A stretch of DNA of 64,000 nucleotides. Origin: Pedobacter sp. ok626 (GTDB taxonomy: Bacteria > Bacteroidota > Bacteroidia > Sphingobacteriales > Sphingobacteriaceae). Numbering within the stretch: the first letter of the stretch is position 1; every line of letters starts with the position of its first letter. Location: contig NZ_FNEX01000003.1 of NCBI RefSeq assembly GCF_900100435.1, positions 248,001 to 312,000 of the forward strand, written 5' to 3'. Below the pieces are notes generated by a model, which ran no database searches, was not told the origin of the DNA, and was given only the letters and a program-made list of their open reading frames with translations. Positions 52,201-60,743 of the stretch are shown piece after piece. A program made the translations under genes and the position numbers.

Positions 52201-54471
52201 AGAATTAAAGCACTAAATGCAAAACATATCCTGGAAATAGGTAGTGGTGGTGGGCAATTACTATTTGAACTAGCCCCTAATTGTGAATCCTATATGGCAA
52301 CCGACTATGCGGAGACTGCGATTGAGGAACTTAAGCAGAAACTTGCCGCAGCACCAGAGAAATGGAAACATGTCGCAGCAAACGCAAATGCGGCTGATGA
52401 TTTTAGTAAGCTTATAGGTGCTTCTTTTGACCTCATATTAATCCATAGCGTGGCACAGTATTTTCCTGATACTGCTTATTTTTTAAAGGTTATTGAAGAG
52501 TCTGTTAAACGCTTAAGTGCTGGTGGATGCCTATTTATTGGTGATATGCAGGGAAAAAACTCTTTAACCATGTATCATGCGATGGATCATTTGTCTCATG
52601 CGAAAAATGAGACGACTTTATCTGAATTTAAGGAGGTGGTAAATAATCGGGTGAGAATTGAAGATGAATTTGTTGCCGATCCTGGATTTTTTTACCTGTT
52701 ACCAAAACTATTACCTAACATTACAGGTGTTGATGTACAATTGAGGAAAGGTCAATCTCAAAATGAAACAACGAAGTACCATTATGATGTTTGGATCTAT
52801 GTAAATTCTGAGCACACTACGACTAAACCAGACCACAGGCTACTTTGGGAAGAATTGAAGTCGATAGATTTATTAGAACAGCAGTTACAAACTCATCAAG
52901 GGCAAATCATAGAAGTAAGGGATATTTTCAACGAGAGAACAATAAAGGACTATGCTTTAGTTAATTGGATGTCATCTGCGGATGACCATTCAACACTTTT
53001 AGAAATTAAAAAGGAACTTCAAGAACCGGGTAAGACTGGGGTTAATCCCGACTTATTTTGGAGACTAGGCCAGCAATATGGCTATCATAGCCATGTGAGG
53101 TGGAGTACTGATGGTACTGATGGAAATTTTGACATAGTATTTATACCAGATAATTTACCAATGGCTTTACCTGAGCCTCCATCATTAGAGCTGTTAAGGG
53201 AGCTTAAGCCAAGTGATTTTGCCAGAACACCGCTTTCTACTAATGAAGTTTTTCTTTCAAAATCCATGACCGAGCACATAAAGGATTCTTTAAGAAAAAA
53301 TCTTCCTGATTATATGATACCAGGAGATTTTGTTGCGCTCAAAGCATTCCCATTAACACCAAACCATAAGATTGATAAGAATGCTTTACCCCAACCTCAG
53401 TCCAGATTGACGCAATATGATCAGGTAGATGAAAAACTAAATGAGCACGAAAAGATTATACTTGATATTTGGGCGTCAACCCTTGGCTTAGAAAATATTC
53501 ATATCAAAGATGATTTTTTTGAGTTAGGGGGCCACTCTTTACTCGCGGTAAAAGTAATGGCTGCAATAGAGAAGGAAACAGGCAAGCGCCTTCCTCTAGC
53601 TACTTTATTTGAAAATTCAACCATTGAATCACTTGCAAAAAAAATACAAACAAACGCTTCTGAAAAATGGCAAGCTTTAGTTCCAATCAGAACTAAGGGT
53701 ACAAAAGATCCTATTTTTTTAATTCATGGAGGGGGATTAAATGTTCTTCTCTTTAAAACTATAGGTGAATATCTTGATGAGGATCAACCGGTATACGGAA
53801 TCCAGGCATTGGGACTAAACCATGAAATGGAAATTCCAAATGATCTTACCGAAATTGCAGCCCATTATGTCTCAGAGATCTTGAAAGTTAATCCTAATGG
53901 GCCATACCTTATTGCGGGTTATTCATTAGGAGGTTTTATTGCTTTTGAAATCGCGAAGCAATTAAGTGAGATGGGAAAAATAATTAAGCTATTAGGAGTA
54001 ATGGATACTTATGCAGGAAATCAGGTGCATGAGGACTCTACTTATAATAGAATTTTAAGAAAAGTAAAACGTCAATTCTTTAAAATTCCTGTTCTTATTA
54101 AGTCGTTTATTGAATTTCCCAAGGAATCCTTTTCCTATCAACAAAAACTCATTAAATTTAAAATAAGAAAAATTTTTATCCCCGACGCAACTATAGAAGA
54201 AAGTATTTTTACAGATTATGAGAAGGCGATCTATAAGCAATATGATCGGGCACACAATAACTATAAATTGACTCCTTTTGATGTTAAAATCACACTATTC
54301 AGAGCAAAAAAGAGATTGTACTACTTAGATGATATGGTTTATTTAGGATGGAGTGAATATGCTAAAAAAGGTATAGATATTTATGAAGTTCCTGGTGATC
54401 ATAAAACATTTTTATTGCCTCCTATGGATAAGGAATTTGCAATGATCTTACAAAAGGCCCTCAATAGCTAA
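49249..54471 (+). CDS. NRPS module C-A(N-MT)-PCP-TE, glycine-type code
   Basis: 1740 residues, starting six bases after the previous stop. The condensation domain has HHIIGDG at 154-160 and begins EPQKEIWLSCIIGG, like C domains that follow PKS-aminotransferase modules. The adenylation domain has YTSGSTGKPKG (628-638). Eye alignment to GrsA gives a code D-I-L-Q-L-G-M-I-W, very close to the glycine code. An N-methyltransferase of about 410 residues (930-1340) is inserted in the A domain: EIGSGGGQLL at 996-1005, SVAQYFPDTAYFL, CLFIGDMQ. PCP Ser1430 is in ELGGHSL; the thioesterase has Ser1559 (GYSLGG) and His1718. It probably appends sarcosine or glycine to the beta-amino acyl unit and releases the product. 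Confidence 0.94.
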   Translation: MSNYTLTPINFNPFEEEKEIDKIVFTNEPQKEIWLSCIIGGDASNLAYNESVSIDFNGMFYPEHFLEAIKKVVQRHEALRATISANGETLIIYKNIPFEISVEDISTQVDQKSILDTFIADQMQYVFDLQEGPLFKSYLHKLNETHYFFTIVKHHIIGDGWSTGVILEDLSKLYNAKVRDENLSLPPAPQISKYAKEMAAFKFSPAYQLTQDYWLNMYKNEVPILDLPTDFPRPALRTYNAHRIDSNLPLALISQLKEMGARAGCSLVNTLLSAFEVFLYLQTNQDDIVVGLPAAGQSATGDFGLVGHCVNLLPLRSIIDTNSTFKTYLKNRKSAFFDAYEHQQFTYGQLVKQLNLKRDHSRIPLVPVVFNIDMGMDNLVDFDHLNYQLISNPRAYETFEIFLNATGSKTAFTFEWSYNTQLFKPETIARMAREFELLLQMIVKDPDVIIKEIALGNTGIWKEQLAIWNNTYSDYPKDEPFMSLIDKYELESPQKTAVVYKNESLNYIDLIEQSNQLANYLIDKGIKVGDIIALASDRSIDMLICLLGILKSGAVYVPLDPEYPQDRIEFMLSDSNAKFLMVSRAYAGKFKSIASELVIEDLHNEVKHCPKKLRTVQVTGEDLAYILYTSGSTGKPKGVQIKHHNLMNFLISMQSEPGITQDDRLLAITTISFDIAGLELYLPLISGAELFICDTETARDGRLLLDLIKSENITFMQATPSTWRMMIDSGWTKSPLLKVLCGGEALPKELAEILVDKSAELWNMYGPTETTIWSTIKKIQKENLVLTIGHPIQNTQIYILNEENNLLAPGITGEIFIGGEGVAAGYLNRIELTKERFITDTFGHNPDGKLYKTGDLGKFLENGEILYQGRIDQQIKIRGHRIELGEIETLLAEQKEIKQAVVIAKEDNLDHKRLVAYVILVNHESTNNTPSWKDRWDTIYDMAAKSAENSAPSDKKIDGILLEQWENSEDLVKQAAEWLQVSADRIKALNAKHILEIGSGGGQLLFELAPNCESYMATDYAETAIEELKQKLAAAPEKWKHVAANANAADDFSKLIGASFDLILIHSVAQYFPDTAYFLKVIEESVKRLSAGGCLFIGDMQGKNSLTMYHAMDHLSHAKNETTLSEFKEVVNNRVRIEDEFVADPGFFYLLPKLLPNITGVDVQLRKGQSQNETTKYHYDVWIYVNSEHTTTKPDHRLLWEELKSIDLLEQQLQTHQGQIIEVRDIFNERTIKDYALVNWMSSADDHSTLLEIKKELQEPGKTGVNPDLFWRLGQQYGYHSHVRWSTDGTDGNFDIVFIPDNLPMALPEPPSLELLRELKPSDFARTPLSTNEVFLSKSMTEHIKDSLRKNLPDYMIPGDFVALKAFPLTPNHKIDKNALPQPQSRLTQYDQVDEKLNEHEKIILDIWASTLGLENIHIKDDFFELGGHSLLAVKVMAAIEKETGKRLPLATLFENSTIESLAKKIQTNASEKWQALVPIRTKGTKDPIFLIHGGGLNVLLFKTIGEYLDEDQPVYGIQALGLNHEMEIPNDLTEIAAHYVSEILKVNPNGPYLIAGYSLGGFIAFEIAKQLSEMGKIIKLLGVMDTYAGNQVHEDSTYNRILRKVKRQFFKIPVLIKSFIEFPKESFSYQQKLIKFKIRKIFIPDATIEESIFTDYEKAIYKQYDRAHNNYKLTPFDVKITLFRAKKRLYYLDDMVYLGWSEYAKKGIDIYEVPGDHKTFLLPPMDKEFAMILQKALNS

Positions 54472-54481
54472 AGATAATTTA

Positions 54482-55198
54482 ATGATTAATCCATTATTAC
54501 ATAATGAAATTGAATGGAAGCTTTTTAATGATGAATTAAATTTAATGGCCGATAAGACTCATGTGTTCAAAGCCTCATTATCCTCCTTTAGTCATCTAAT
54601 ACAGGAGGATAGCAAGTCGGTGTTAAGTATTCAAGAGCTTAAAAAATCAAAGCGTTTCATCAAAAAACTAGATGGTGAACGATATGCTATAGGAAAATAC
54701 TTATTACGCATCATCTTATCGTATTTCACGGGCATCTCCCCCGCTTCATTGAAATTCAATACAATTGCCAATAAGAAACCTGCTATTGAAGGAATCGAAT
54801 TTAATGTAAGTCATAGTGGTAATCTTATTGTTATAGCTATCGGACCTCAAATGATTGGAGCCGATGTAGAATTTATTAACAAAAATTTTGATTATGAATT
54901 AATATTACCAAATTGTTTTAATCAAAATGAGCAAACTTTTATCCATAATTATGACAATAGGCTACTTAATTTTTATACGTTATGGACCAGAAAGGAGGCT
55001 ATATTAAAGGCTTCTGGTGAAGGATTAGCTGATGATCTTTGTGACTTAGATTCTCTTTCTAATTACACAAAAAGAAAAAATAGTGTATTCGATATCAGTA
55101 GCCATATAATTGATAATGAATATATAATGAGTTTGGCGATGAATGACAATAGCAATGTCAATTATTGGCATTTTAAAGAATTTGCAGAAACAACTTAA
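54482..55198 (+). CDS. Sfp-type 4'-phosphopantetheinyl transferase
   Basis: 238 residues, starting ten bases after the NRPS stop. Family motifs: FNVSHSGN (107-114), GADVEF with metal ligands Asp128 and Glu130, and WTRKEAILKASGEGL with Glu172. It moves phosphopantetheine from CoA to the serines of carrier domains, here most likely Ser548 and Ser1540 of the first synthetase and Ser1430 of the second. A dedicated activator inside the operon supports a self-contained pathway. Assignment secure. Confidence 0.93.
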   Translation: MINPLLHNEIEWKLFNDELNLMADKTHVFKASLSSFSHLIQEDSKSVLSIQELKKSKRFIKKLDGERYAIGKYLLRIILSYFTGISPASLKFNTIANKKPAIEGIEFNVSHSGNLIVIAIGPQMIGADVEFINKNFDYELILPNCFNQNEQTFIHNYDNRLLNFYTLWTRKEAILKASGEGLADDLCDLDSLSNYTKRKNSVFDISSHIIDNEYIMSLAMNDNSNVNYWHFKEFAETT

Positions 55199-55207
55199 CC
55201 TATAAAA

Positions 55208-56062
55208 ATGGTAGCGATAGAAAAAAGAAGTGATATTTCTTACAAAGAATTTATTGAAAAATATCAAAGTAAAGGTGTCCCTGTAATTCTTGAAAATGCC
55301 ACAAAAGTGTGGAAGGATAACCTGATGTTCACACCAGCTTTTTTTAAAGAAAAGTTCGGAGATCGTAGTGCCTCATTTTCAAATAAAAAATACACAATTA
55401 GTGAATTATTAGATTTAACTGCTGCAAGTACCAAAGAGCAACCTGCACCATATCCTATTAAGTTCAATATACTATCACAATTACCAGAGTTATTGGAACA
55501 TATGAGTCCGCTGCACCTTAATATGATTAAACCCAATTGGCTGACAAGCAAGATTCTAAAAAATAAGCTTGGCAATGCAATGGATTTACATATTGGAGGT
55601 ATTGGAAATAGTTATGAAATGCACAAAGATGCTTATGATGTGCATGCCTGGCTAATTCAACTGTATGGAGAAAAAGAGGTGATTGTATTCCCAAGGGATC
55701 AGGAGCCTTTGCTGTATCCTAAAAAAGGTGGTTTATTAGAATCTCGATCGCCAATAAATATTATGAACCCAGATTACGAAAAATACCCTAGATTTAGGGA
55801 AGCAACCCCCATCCGCGCCATACTAAAGGCCGGAGAAGTTATGTATATTCCTAGTGGAATATGGCATACAACAATTGCACATGGCCAAAATATTTCGACC
55901 ATTGTAGATCAGGTTAACAATTCAAATTATAAAGCATGGAGAAGAGATGTCTATGTATATAAAAAATATCATAACAAATATAGAGCTATAGTGGATTATC
56001 TTGCTGCAACTGCAATTGGTAATGCTTGTCGAGTAGGTCAGCTCTTCGGAATGAAGTTCTAA
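55208..56062 (+). CDS. JmjC/cupin_8-type Fe(II)/2-oxoglutarate oxygenase
   Basis: 284 residues, nine bases after the transferase gene, last in the operon. Family start: GVPVILENATKVWKD. Iron ligands are His139 and Asp141 in YEMHKDAYD and His220 in IPSGIWHTTI; the segment HAWLIQLYGEKEVIVFP is typical of cupin_8 proteins. This group hydroxylates proteins, amino acids or carrier-bound intermediates. In this position it is most simply a tailoring hydroxylase for the synthetase product or its carrier-bound precursors; direct evidence is lacking. It ends two bases before a convergent glycosyltransferase gene. Confidence 0.85.
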   Translation: MVAIEKRSDISYKEFIEKYQSKGVPVILENATKVWKDNLMFTPAFFKEKFGDRSASFSNKKYTISELLDLTAASTKEQPAPYPIKFNILSQLPELLEHMSPLHLNMIKPNWLTSKILKNKLGNAMDLHIGGIGNSYEMHKDAYDVHAWLIQLYGEKEVIVFPRDQEPLLYPKKGGLLESRSPINIMNPDYEKYPRFREATPIRAILKAGEVMYIPSGIWHTTIAHGQNISTIVDQVNNSNYKAWRRDVYVYKKYHNKYRAIVDYLAATAIGNACRVGQLFGMKF

Positions 56063-56063
56063 T

Positions 56064-57230
56064 CTATTTCCGTTTTGATTTTTCCCAAGCCGCACTTTGT
56101 TGCTTTCTAAAATACCTGGTTATCCCAGCCATTACTGCATAATTCATCACACAGAAATAGTAAGGAATAAAAAAGGCTTTGATACGTATATTTTTGCTTT
56201 CAAAAAATAAGCCTGCAAGGCTAAGTAAATAAAAGAGGACTTGTCCGATAAAGATTAACTGATAGAATATAGAACCGCCATTTAATACGATAAATAAATT
56301 TAATATAAAAACCAATATAAGTAAAATGGGTGTAATGGTCCACCTTAAAACACGGTGACTGATATACTGAAAAGTAAGAACCGGATAGTAGAAAGGGTTA
56401 GCTGCTTTTTTTAGCCTTAAAATAGATTGAATGCCACCTGCTGCGATCCTTATCTTTCTTTTTAACTCTTCTTTGGTATTAGCTGATGCTGTTTCCATTG
56501 CATAAGCATTAGGTTCATAAGCAATCACATATCCCTTTTCTGCGATTCGCATAGCAATCATATGGTCGTCTATAATTGTGTCGGATTCAACGGGTTGATA
56601 AAGTGCTGTCCGTATACTGAACAACTCTCCTGCCGCACCTACATTCGAATACAATTCATAATCCAGCTTTTTAAGAAAGGACTCATACTTCCAGTAAAAT
56701 CCTTCTCCTGCCGAACTTGCATCTGCCATTTCGGCTACGAAAATTCTTTTTTCTCCTGCCACCGCCCCAACCTTTGGATTTTGATAATGCTTTACCAATT
56801 CCATAATTGCATCCTTATTTAAAAAGGTATTAGCATCCGTAAAAACAGTGATGTTACCATTTATAAAAGGAATAGCTCTCTTAATTGCTGCCATTTTTCC
56901 GCTACGCCCTTCCTGATGTAATAAGGTAATATCGGTAAAACTCCTTATCCTTTCAGCGGTCTGATCTGTAGAGCCATCTGTAATAAAAATGATCTGGAGC
57001 TTATTCTGAGGATAGTTTAGCGCCAATGTGTTGTTCACCTTTTCAATGATCAAATCTTCTTCATTATAAGCTGCTATCAGTATCGTAACCGAAGGAAGTT
57101 CAACAGCAGCCTCATATTTAAAAGGTTTGACAAAAAAACGTTTAAGTTTTACTAGTAAAAACAATATAAAACCGTAACCGATAAAGGTATAAATTACTAA
57201 AAACAAGCAAATCCAAAAAGTTATAATCAT
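56064..57230 (-). CDS. Membrane-bound GT2 glycosyltransferase (cellulose/poly-GlcNAc synthase-like)
   Basis: 388 residues. N-terminal membrane helix (FWICLFLVIYTFIGYGFILF), GT-A domain with VTILIAAYNEED, FTDANTF (DxD-like metal site), the TIIDDHMIAMRIAEKG acceptor segment and a C-terminal region of several membrane helices (TPILLILVFILNLFIVL; AFFIPYYFCVMNYAVMAGI). The QxxRW motif is not obvious in the expected form. Such enzymes polymerise or extend extracellular glycans at the inner membrane. It is probably co-transcribed after the GT2 gene at 57234, with a 3-bp gap. Confidence 0.88.
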   Translation of the reverse strand: MIITFWICLFLVIYTFIGYGFILFLLVKLKRFFVKPFKYEAAVELPSVTILIAAYNEEDLIIEKVNNTLALNYPQNKLQIIFITDGSTDQTAERIRSFTDITLLHQEGRSGKMAAIKRAIPFINGNITVFTDANTFLNKDAIMELVKHYQNPKVGAVAGEKRIFVAEMADASSAGEGFYWKYESFLKKLDYELYSNVGAAGELFSIRTALYQPVESDTIIDDHMIAMRIAEKGYVIAYEPNAYAMETASANTKEELKRKIRIAAGGIQSILRLKKAANPFYYPVLTFQYISHRVLRWTITPILLILVFILNLFIVLNGGSIFYQLIFIGQVLFYLLSLAGLFFESKNIRIKAFFIPYYFCVMNYAVMAGITRYFRKQQSAAWEKSKRK

Positions 57231-57233
57231 TTA

Positions 57234-58145
57234 TTATATTTTAAAGCCTAGTTTATCACTATTTTTCGAATTCGTAAAATTCCAAATTATTCCTTTAAAA
57301 ACCCATTTCACCAAATCTGAACGGCCCTTTATAAAATATGCCAGAATTTGCTTAGTGCAAGCAAATAGTATATAATAGATACTAAAGAAAAAAGTGTTTA
57401 TTATATTGGTATTCCTTCGAATGAAGAGCATTCTATTTCTTGTCATGAAATAGGTTTTTATACTGCTTTCTTTTCCCACACTTATAGATTCTTTATGGTA
57501 TATTCTTGTTTTCCCAGTAAACCAGATTAGTTTACCTGCCTTTTTAAATTTTTCACACCAATCGAGTTCTTCGTAGTATAAAAAGAAATGCTCGGCCATA
57601 AGACCAACGGATTCAAGATCTTTTTTACGGCACATCATTGCTGCACCATGACAATAGCCAGTTTCCCTGCTATCCAAGTTGTATTGCCCTTTGTCCTTTT
57701 CCATATTACCAATGCCCTTGTTTCTGCAAGTAAGGTAATTCATGGGTGTAAAACCCGCATATTGTATTGTTTCTGGCTGATCAAAATATAAGATTAGCGG
57801 TGAAAGTATGCCTATTTCAGGATGAAGCTTAAATTCCTCTTTCATCACTTCAACCATATTTTCAACAATCTCTGTATCATTGTTTAGAAACAAAAGGTAA
57901 TCGCCCTTGGCTGCTTTGACACCCAGATTATTTCCGCCAGCAAAGCCAAGGTTGACCTCTGATCTGATATAAATCAGCTCTGGATAAACCGATTTAAAGG
58001 ATAATCCATGATCTTCTCTGCTCCCGTTATCTACCAATATGACTTCAACATCTTCATCCACGGTATTTGCTTTCAAAGATCGGAGGAAGTCCATTGTTAC
58101 CTGGGGTTGATTAAAATTTACAGAGATTATTGATGTGCTACTCAT
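57234..58145 (-). CDS. GT2 glycosyltransferase, rhamnosyltransferase-like
   Basis: 303 residues from ATG 58145 (MSSTSIISVNFNQPQVTMDF). GT-A fold with VEVILVDNGSREDHG, NLGFAGGNNLGVKAAKGDY, then LFLNNDTEI (the DxD-like NDT), and ELDWCEKFKKAG, matching the WbbL/rhamnosyltransferase group. It adds a sugar to a lipid-linked glycan on the cytoplasmic face. The three-base gap to the next GT2 suggests one transcript. The short frame extension to 58172 is excluded. Confidence 0.9.
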   Translation of the reverse strand: MSSTSIISVNFNQPQVTMDFLRSLKANTVDEDVEVILVDNGSREDHGLSFKSVYPELIYIRSEVNLGFAGGNNLGVKAAKGDYLLFLNNDTEIVENMVEVMKEEFKLHPEIGILSPLILYFDQPETIQYAGFTPMNYLTCRNKGIGNMEKDKGQYNLDSRETGYCHGAAMMCRKKDLESVGLMAEHFFLYYEELDWCEKFKKAGKLIWFTGKTRIYHKESISVGKESSIKTYFMTRNRMLFIRRNTNIINTFFFSIYYILFACTKQILAYFIKGRSDLVKWVFKGIIWNFTNSKNSDKLGFKI

Positions 58146-58431
58146 TCCTATAAAAGTAATTCTTTTACCCAAAATGAACTAATTTTTTAATTCCTGAATG
58201 ACATTTTAAATATTAATCTGATCAGATATGAGTTGCTGTGACAGCACTAATTAGATTACAAAGATGTTATATAACTAATTTATTACCTATAAAAAAATCA
58301 ACTTCGTCATTCTTAATGATTAAATTTTCTATTTTTGGTAGGTAGAGATAATCAAAAATTTTATTCTTCGTATTTACTAACTGGCTTTCATTTGTATTGC
58401 CATAATGATAACGCTTTATTACACCGGATTT

Positions 58432-59304
58432 ATGCGAGTTGCCCATCTAATTTTAACCTATACCAATCCTCATCAGACAGAAAGGATGATAAGAAATATG
58501 GCGCATGATCATTTTGATTTCTACATTCATGTTGACAAAAAATTTGACATTAACCCCCACTTATTCTTAAAAGATCTGCCAAACGTTTATTTCATTAATG
58601 ACAGAACAGATGTCAAATGGGCGGGGTACAATACGGTTAAAGCAACTTTCAGATGCATTAAAGAAATCGTGGCAACAGGTATCCAATACGATTTCATTAA
58701 TTTTTTAAGCGGACAGGACTATCCTTTAACATCTCCGGCACGTCTCATGGATTTCTTTGAAAAAAATAAAGGAAAGGAATTTATGAGTTACAGGGACATT
58801 AAAAATGACTGGAAAGAAGGACTGATCAGAATGGAAAGATATTTTCTGGCTAACCATACCTTTAAAGGAAGGCATACCCTGGAAAGACTGATCAACGTCT
58901 TGATGCCAAAACGGACCGTGCCCTACAATATGCACCCTTATGGCAAATCCATGTTCTGGATGCTGAGTCCTGAAATAGCACTGTATGTAGTCGATAAAGT
59001 TGAATCGGATCGGAAACTCACAAACTTTTTCTACTATTGTTGGGCGAGCGATGAGTTTGTGTTTCAAACCATTTTAATGAACTCCCCGTACAGAGATAGG
59101 ATCATCAACAATAACTACCGATATATTGACTGGTCGCTTGGCGGTGCAAGCCCCAAATTATTAGACGAGCATGATTTTGAACAGATCAAGGCATCTGACA
59201 TGCTATTCGCCAGAAAATTAAACATCGAAAAGAGTGCAAAACTTTTTGACCTCATTGATACCGAACTTTTAATGCTCTTTAGTATAATCACATGGCACAT
59301 ATAA
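58432..59304 (+). CDS. GT14-like (core-2/I-branching family) glycosyltransferase
   Basis: 290 residues from ATG 58432 (MRVAHLILTYTNPHQTERMI); nine upstream in-frame residues are excluded. Motifs of the family: DFYIHVDKKFD, VKWAGYNTVKATFRCI, INFLSGQDYPL and MFWMLSPEIALYVVD. Members transfer GlcNAc or xylose to glycan acceptors; bacterial ones act in surface-polysaccharide loci. It is first in a plus-strand run of overlapping genes. The 3' end overlaps the FdtA-like gene by 13 bp, indicating translational coupling. Sugar specificity unknown. Confidence 0.86.
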   Translation: MRVAHLILTYTNPHQTERMIRNMAHDHFDFYIHVDKKFDINPHLFLKDLPNVYFINDRTDVKWAGYNTVKATFRCIKEIVATGIQYDFINFLSGQDYPLTSPARLMDFFEKNKGKEFMSYRDIKNDWKEGLIRMERYFLANHTFKGRHTLERLINVLMPKRTVPYNMHPYGKSMFWMLSPEIALYVVDKVESDRKLTNFFYYCWASDEFVFQTILMNSPYRDRIINNNYRYIDWSLGGASPKLLDEHDFEQIKASDMLFARKLNIEKSAKLFDLIDTELLMLFSIITWHI

Positions 59305-59693
59305 TCAATCTCAGAACTTTTAAAGATACGAGAGGAATTTTAACCGTTTTAGACAGCGTTGTTGATTTTGAGATCAAACGTTTATTTTACATTTACGCTG
59401 TGGATGATTCTGACAGAGGAGGACACCGCCACCATGATACGCACCAGGCAGCCATCTGCATTCAAGGTAGTTGCAGCATCACGAACGATGACAATAAACA
59501 AATCGAAACTTTTGTCTTGGATAGTCCCGAAAAGTGCTTAATATTAAATCCTGAAGACTGGCATGTCATGCATGATTTCAGCAGAGATGCCATTCTGCTT
59601 GTACTTGCCTCAACAGAATTCGACCCCAGCGACTACATATATGAACCCTATCATCCCCTACGAGAATTTAAAAACACTCAACAAGCGTTTTGA
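59292..59693 (+). CDS. TDP-4-oxo-6-deoxyglucose 3,4-ketoisomerase (FdtA/QdtA, WxcM-like cupin)
   Basis: 133 residues of the WxcM/FdtA cupin group: FKDTRGILTVLDSVVDFEIK at the start, the histidine-rich RGGHRHHDTHQAAICIQGS in the active site and FSRDAILLVLASTEFD near the end. It shifts the keto group of dTDP-4-keto-6-deoxyglucose from C4 to C3, the step before transamination by the next gene. Whether the product is the galacto (FdtA) or gluco (QdtA) epimer cannot be told. It overlaps both neighbours (13 and 53 bp). Confidence 0.9.
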   Translation: MAHIINLRTFKDTRGILTVLDSVVDFEIKRLFYIYAVDDSDRGGHRHHDTHQAAICIQGSCSITNDDNKQIETFVLDSPEKCLILNPEDWHVMHDFSRDAILLVLASTEFDPSDYIYEPYHPLREFKNTQQAF

Positions 59694-60738
59694 AAATTCA
59701 TTAAAAGATAAATTCTCAGATTTCCTGGAAAAAGGCTGGTATGTACTTGGAGAAGAAGTATCATCCTTTGAGCAGGAATTTGGAAATTTTCACAATGAAA
59801 AATATGTCGTCGGCGTTGCAAATGGATTAGATGCGCTGATTTTATCCTTAAAATGTTTAGATTTTAACCGGGGTGATGAGGTTATTGTCCCCTCTAATAC
59901 TTATATCGCCAGTATTCTCGCGATATTACATTGCAACTTAGTGCCCGTATTGGTTGAACCCAATCTGGAAACGTATAACATTGATCCGGATCAGATCGCT
60001 GCAGCAATAACAAAAAAAACAGTCGCCATAATGGTTGTCCATCTGTATGGACAGTGTTGTGAAATGGATCCAGTCATTTCCATTGCCAACCAATACAACC
60101 TAAAAATAGTTGAAGACTGTGCACAAGCTCATGGTGCCAGATACAAAAACAGACTCGCAGGCACTTTCGGTGATTTCGGTGCCTTCAGTTTTTATCCTAC
60201 TAAAAATCTGGGTGCTTTAGGTGACGCTGGTGCCGTAATATGTAAATCTAAAGCAGATTATGATAAAATCAGGCAGTTAAGAAATTACGGCTCAGAAAAA
60301 AAATACCACAACAGTATCGTTGGGTACAACTCCAGGCTTGATGAAATCCAAGCCGCCTTCCTGAGAATTAAGTTACCCTATCTGGAGGCAATCAACAACC
60401 ATAAAAACAGACTCGCAGAGATTTATCTAAAAGGTTTGAAGAGCGATTTTATTATGCCGGTTGTTAAGGAAGGTTTCGACAATGTTTATCATATATTTAA
60501 CATCAGGCATCCGGAGAGAGACCAGATCAGAAGTTATCTGATGGACCACAACATAGGGACTGAGATCCATTACCCGGTTGCACCGCATCAGCAGAAAGCA
60601 ATGCGGCAAATGCAGCATTTAAATTTCCCGGTTTCAACAGAAATCCACCGGACAACACTAAGCCTGCCTTGCTCTTATGCCCATACCCCCGAAGATATAC
60701 TCAGGGTAGTTGATGTATTGAATCAGTTTAGTAAATAA
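59641..60738 (+). CDS. DegT/DnrJ/EryC1 sugar 3-aminotransferase (FdtB-like)
   Basis: 365 residues from ATG 59641 (MNPIIPYENLKTLNKRFENS); the open frame to 59563 only overlaps the upstream gene. PLP lysine is Lys188 in FYPTKNLGALGDAGAV; VGVANGLDALILSLK and IVEDCAQAHGARYK supply cofactor and substrate contacts, and GYNSRLDEIQAAFLRIKL is a diagnostic strand. It aminates a dTDP-3-keto sugar to a 3-amino-3,6-dideoxyhexose (Fuc3N- or Qui3N-type), continuing from the ketoisomerase upstream. The 53-bp overlap implies coupling. Assignment secure. Confidence 0.92.
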   Translation: MNPIIPYENLKTLNKRFENSLKDKFSDFLEKGWYVLGEEVSSFEQEFGNFHNEKYVVGVANGLDALILSLKCLDFNRGDEVIVPSNTYIASILAILHCNLVPVLVEPNLETYNIDPDQIAAAITKKTVAIMVVHLYGQCCEMDPVISIANQYNLKIVEDCAQAHGARYKNRLAGTFGDFGAFSFYPTKNLGALGDAGAVICKSKADYDKIRQLRNYGSEKKYHNSIVGYNSRLDEIQAAFLRIKLPYLEAINNHKNRLAEIYLKGLKSDFIMPVVKEGFDNVYHIFNIRHPERDQIRSYLMDHNIGTEIHYPVAPHQQKAMRQMQHLNFPVSTEIHRTTLSLPCSYAHTPEDILRVVDVLNQFSK

Positions 60739-60743
60739 AAGCT

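Noticed and set aside
51956..52216. 86-codon frame inside the NRPS gene
   Set aside because: It is an alternative-frame shadow inside the A/N-MT junction, not an independent gene.
42700..54471. Identification of the product as TAN-1057
   Set aside because: The beta-amino acid logic fits, but genes for diaminopropionate and amidinourea formation are absent and the second module code points to glycine.
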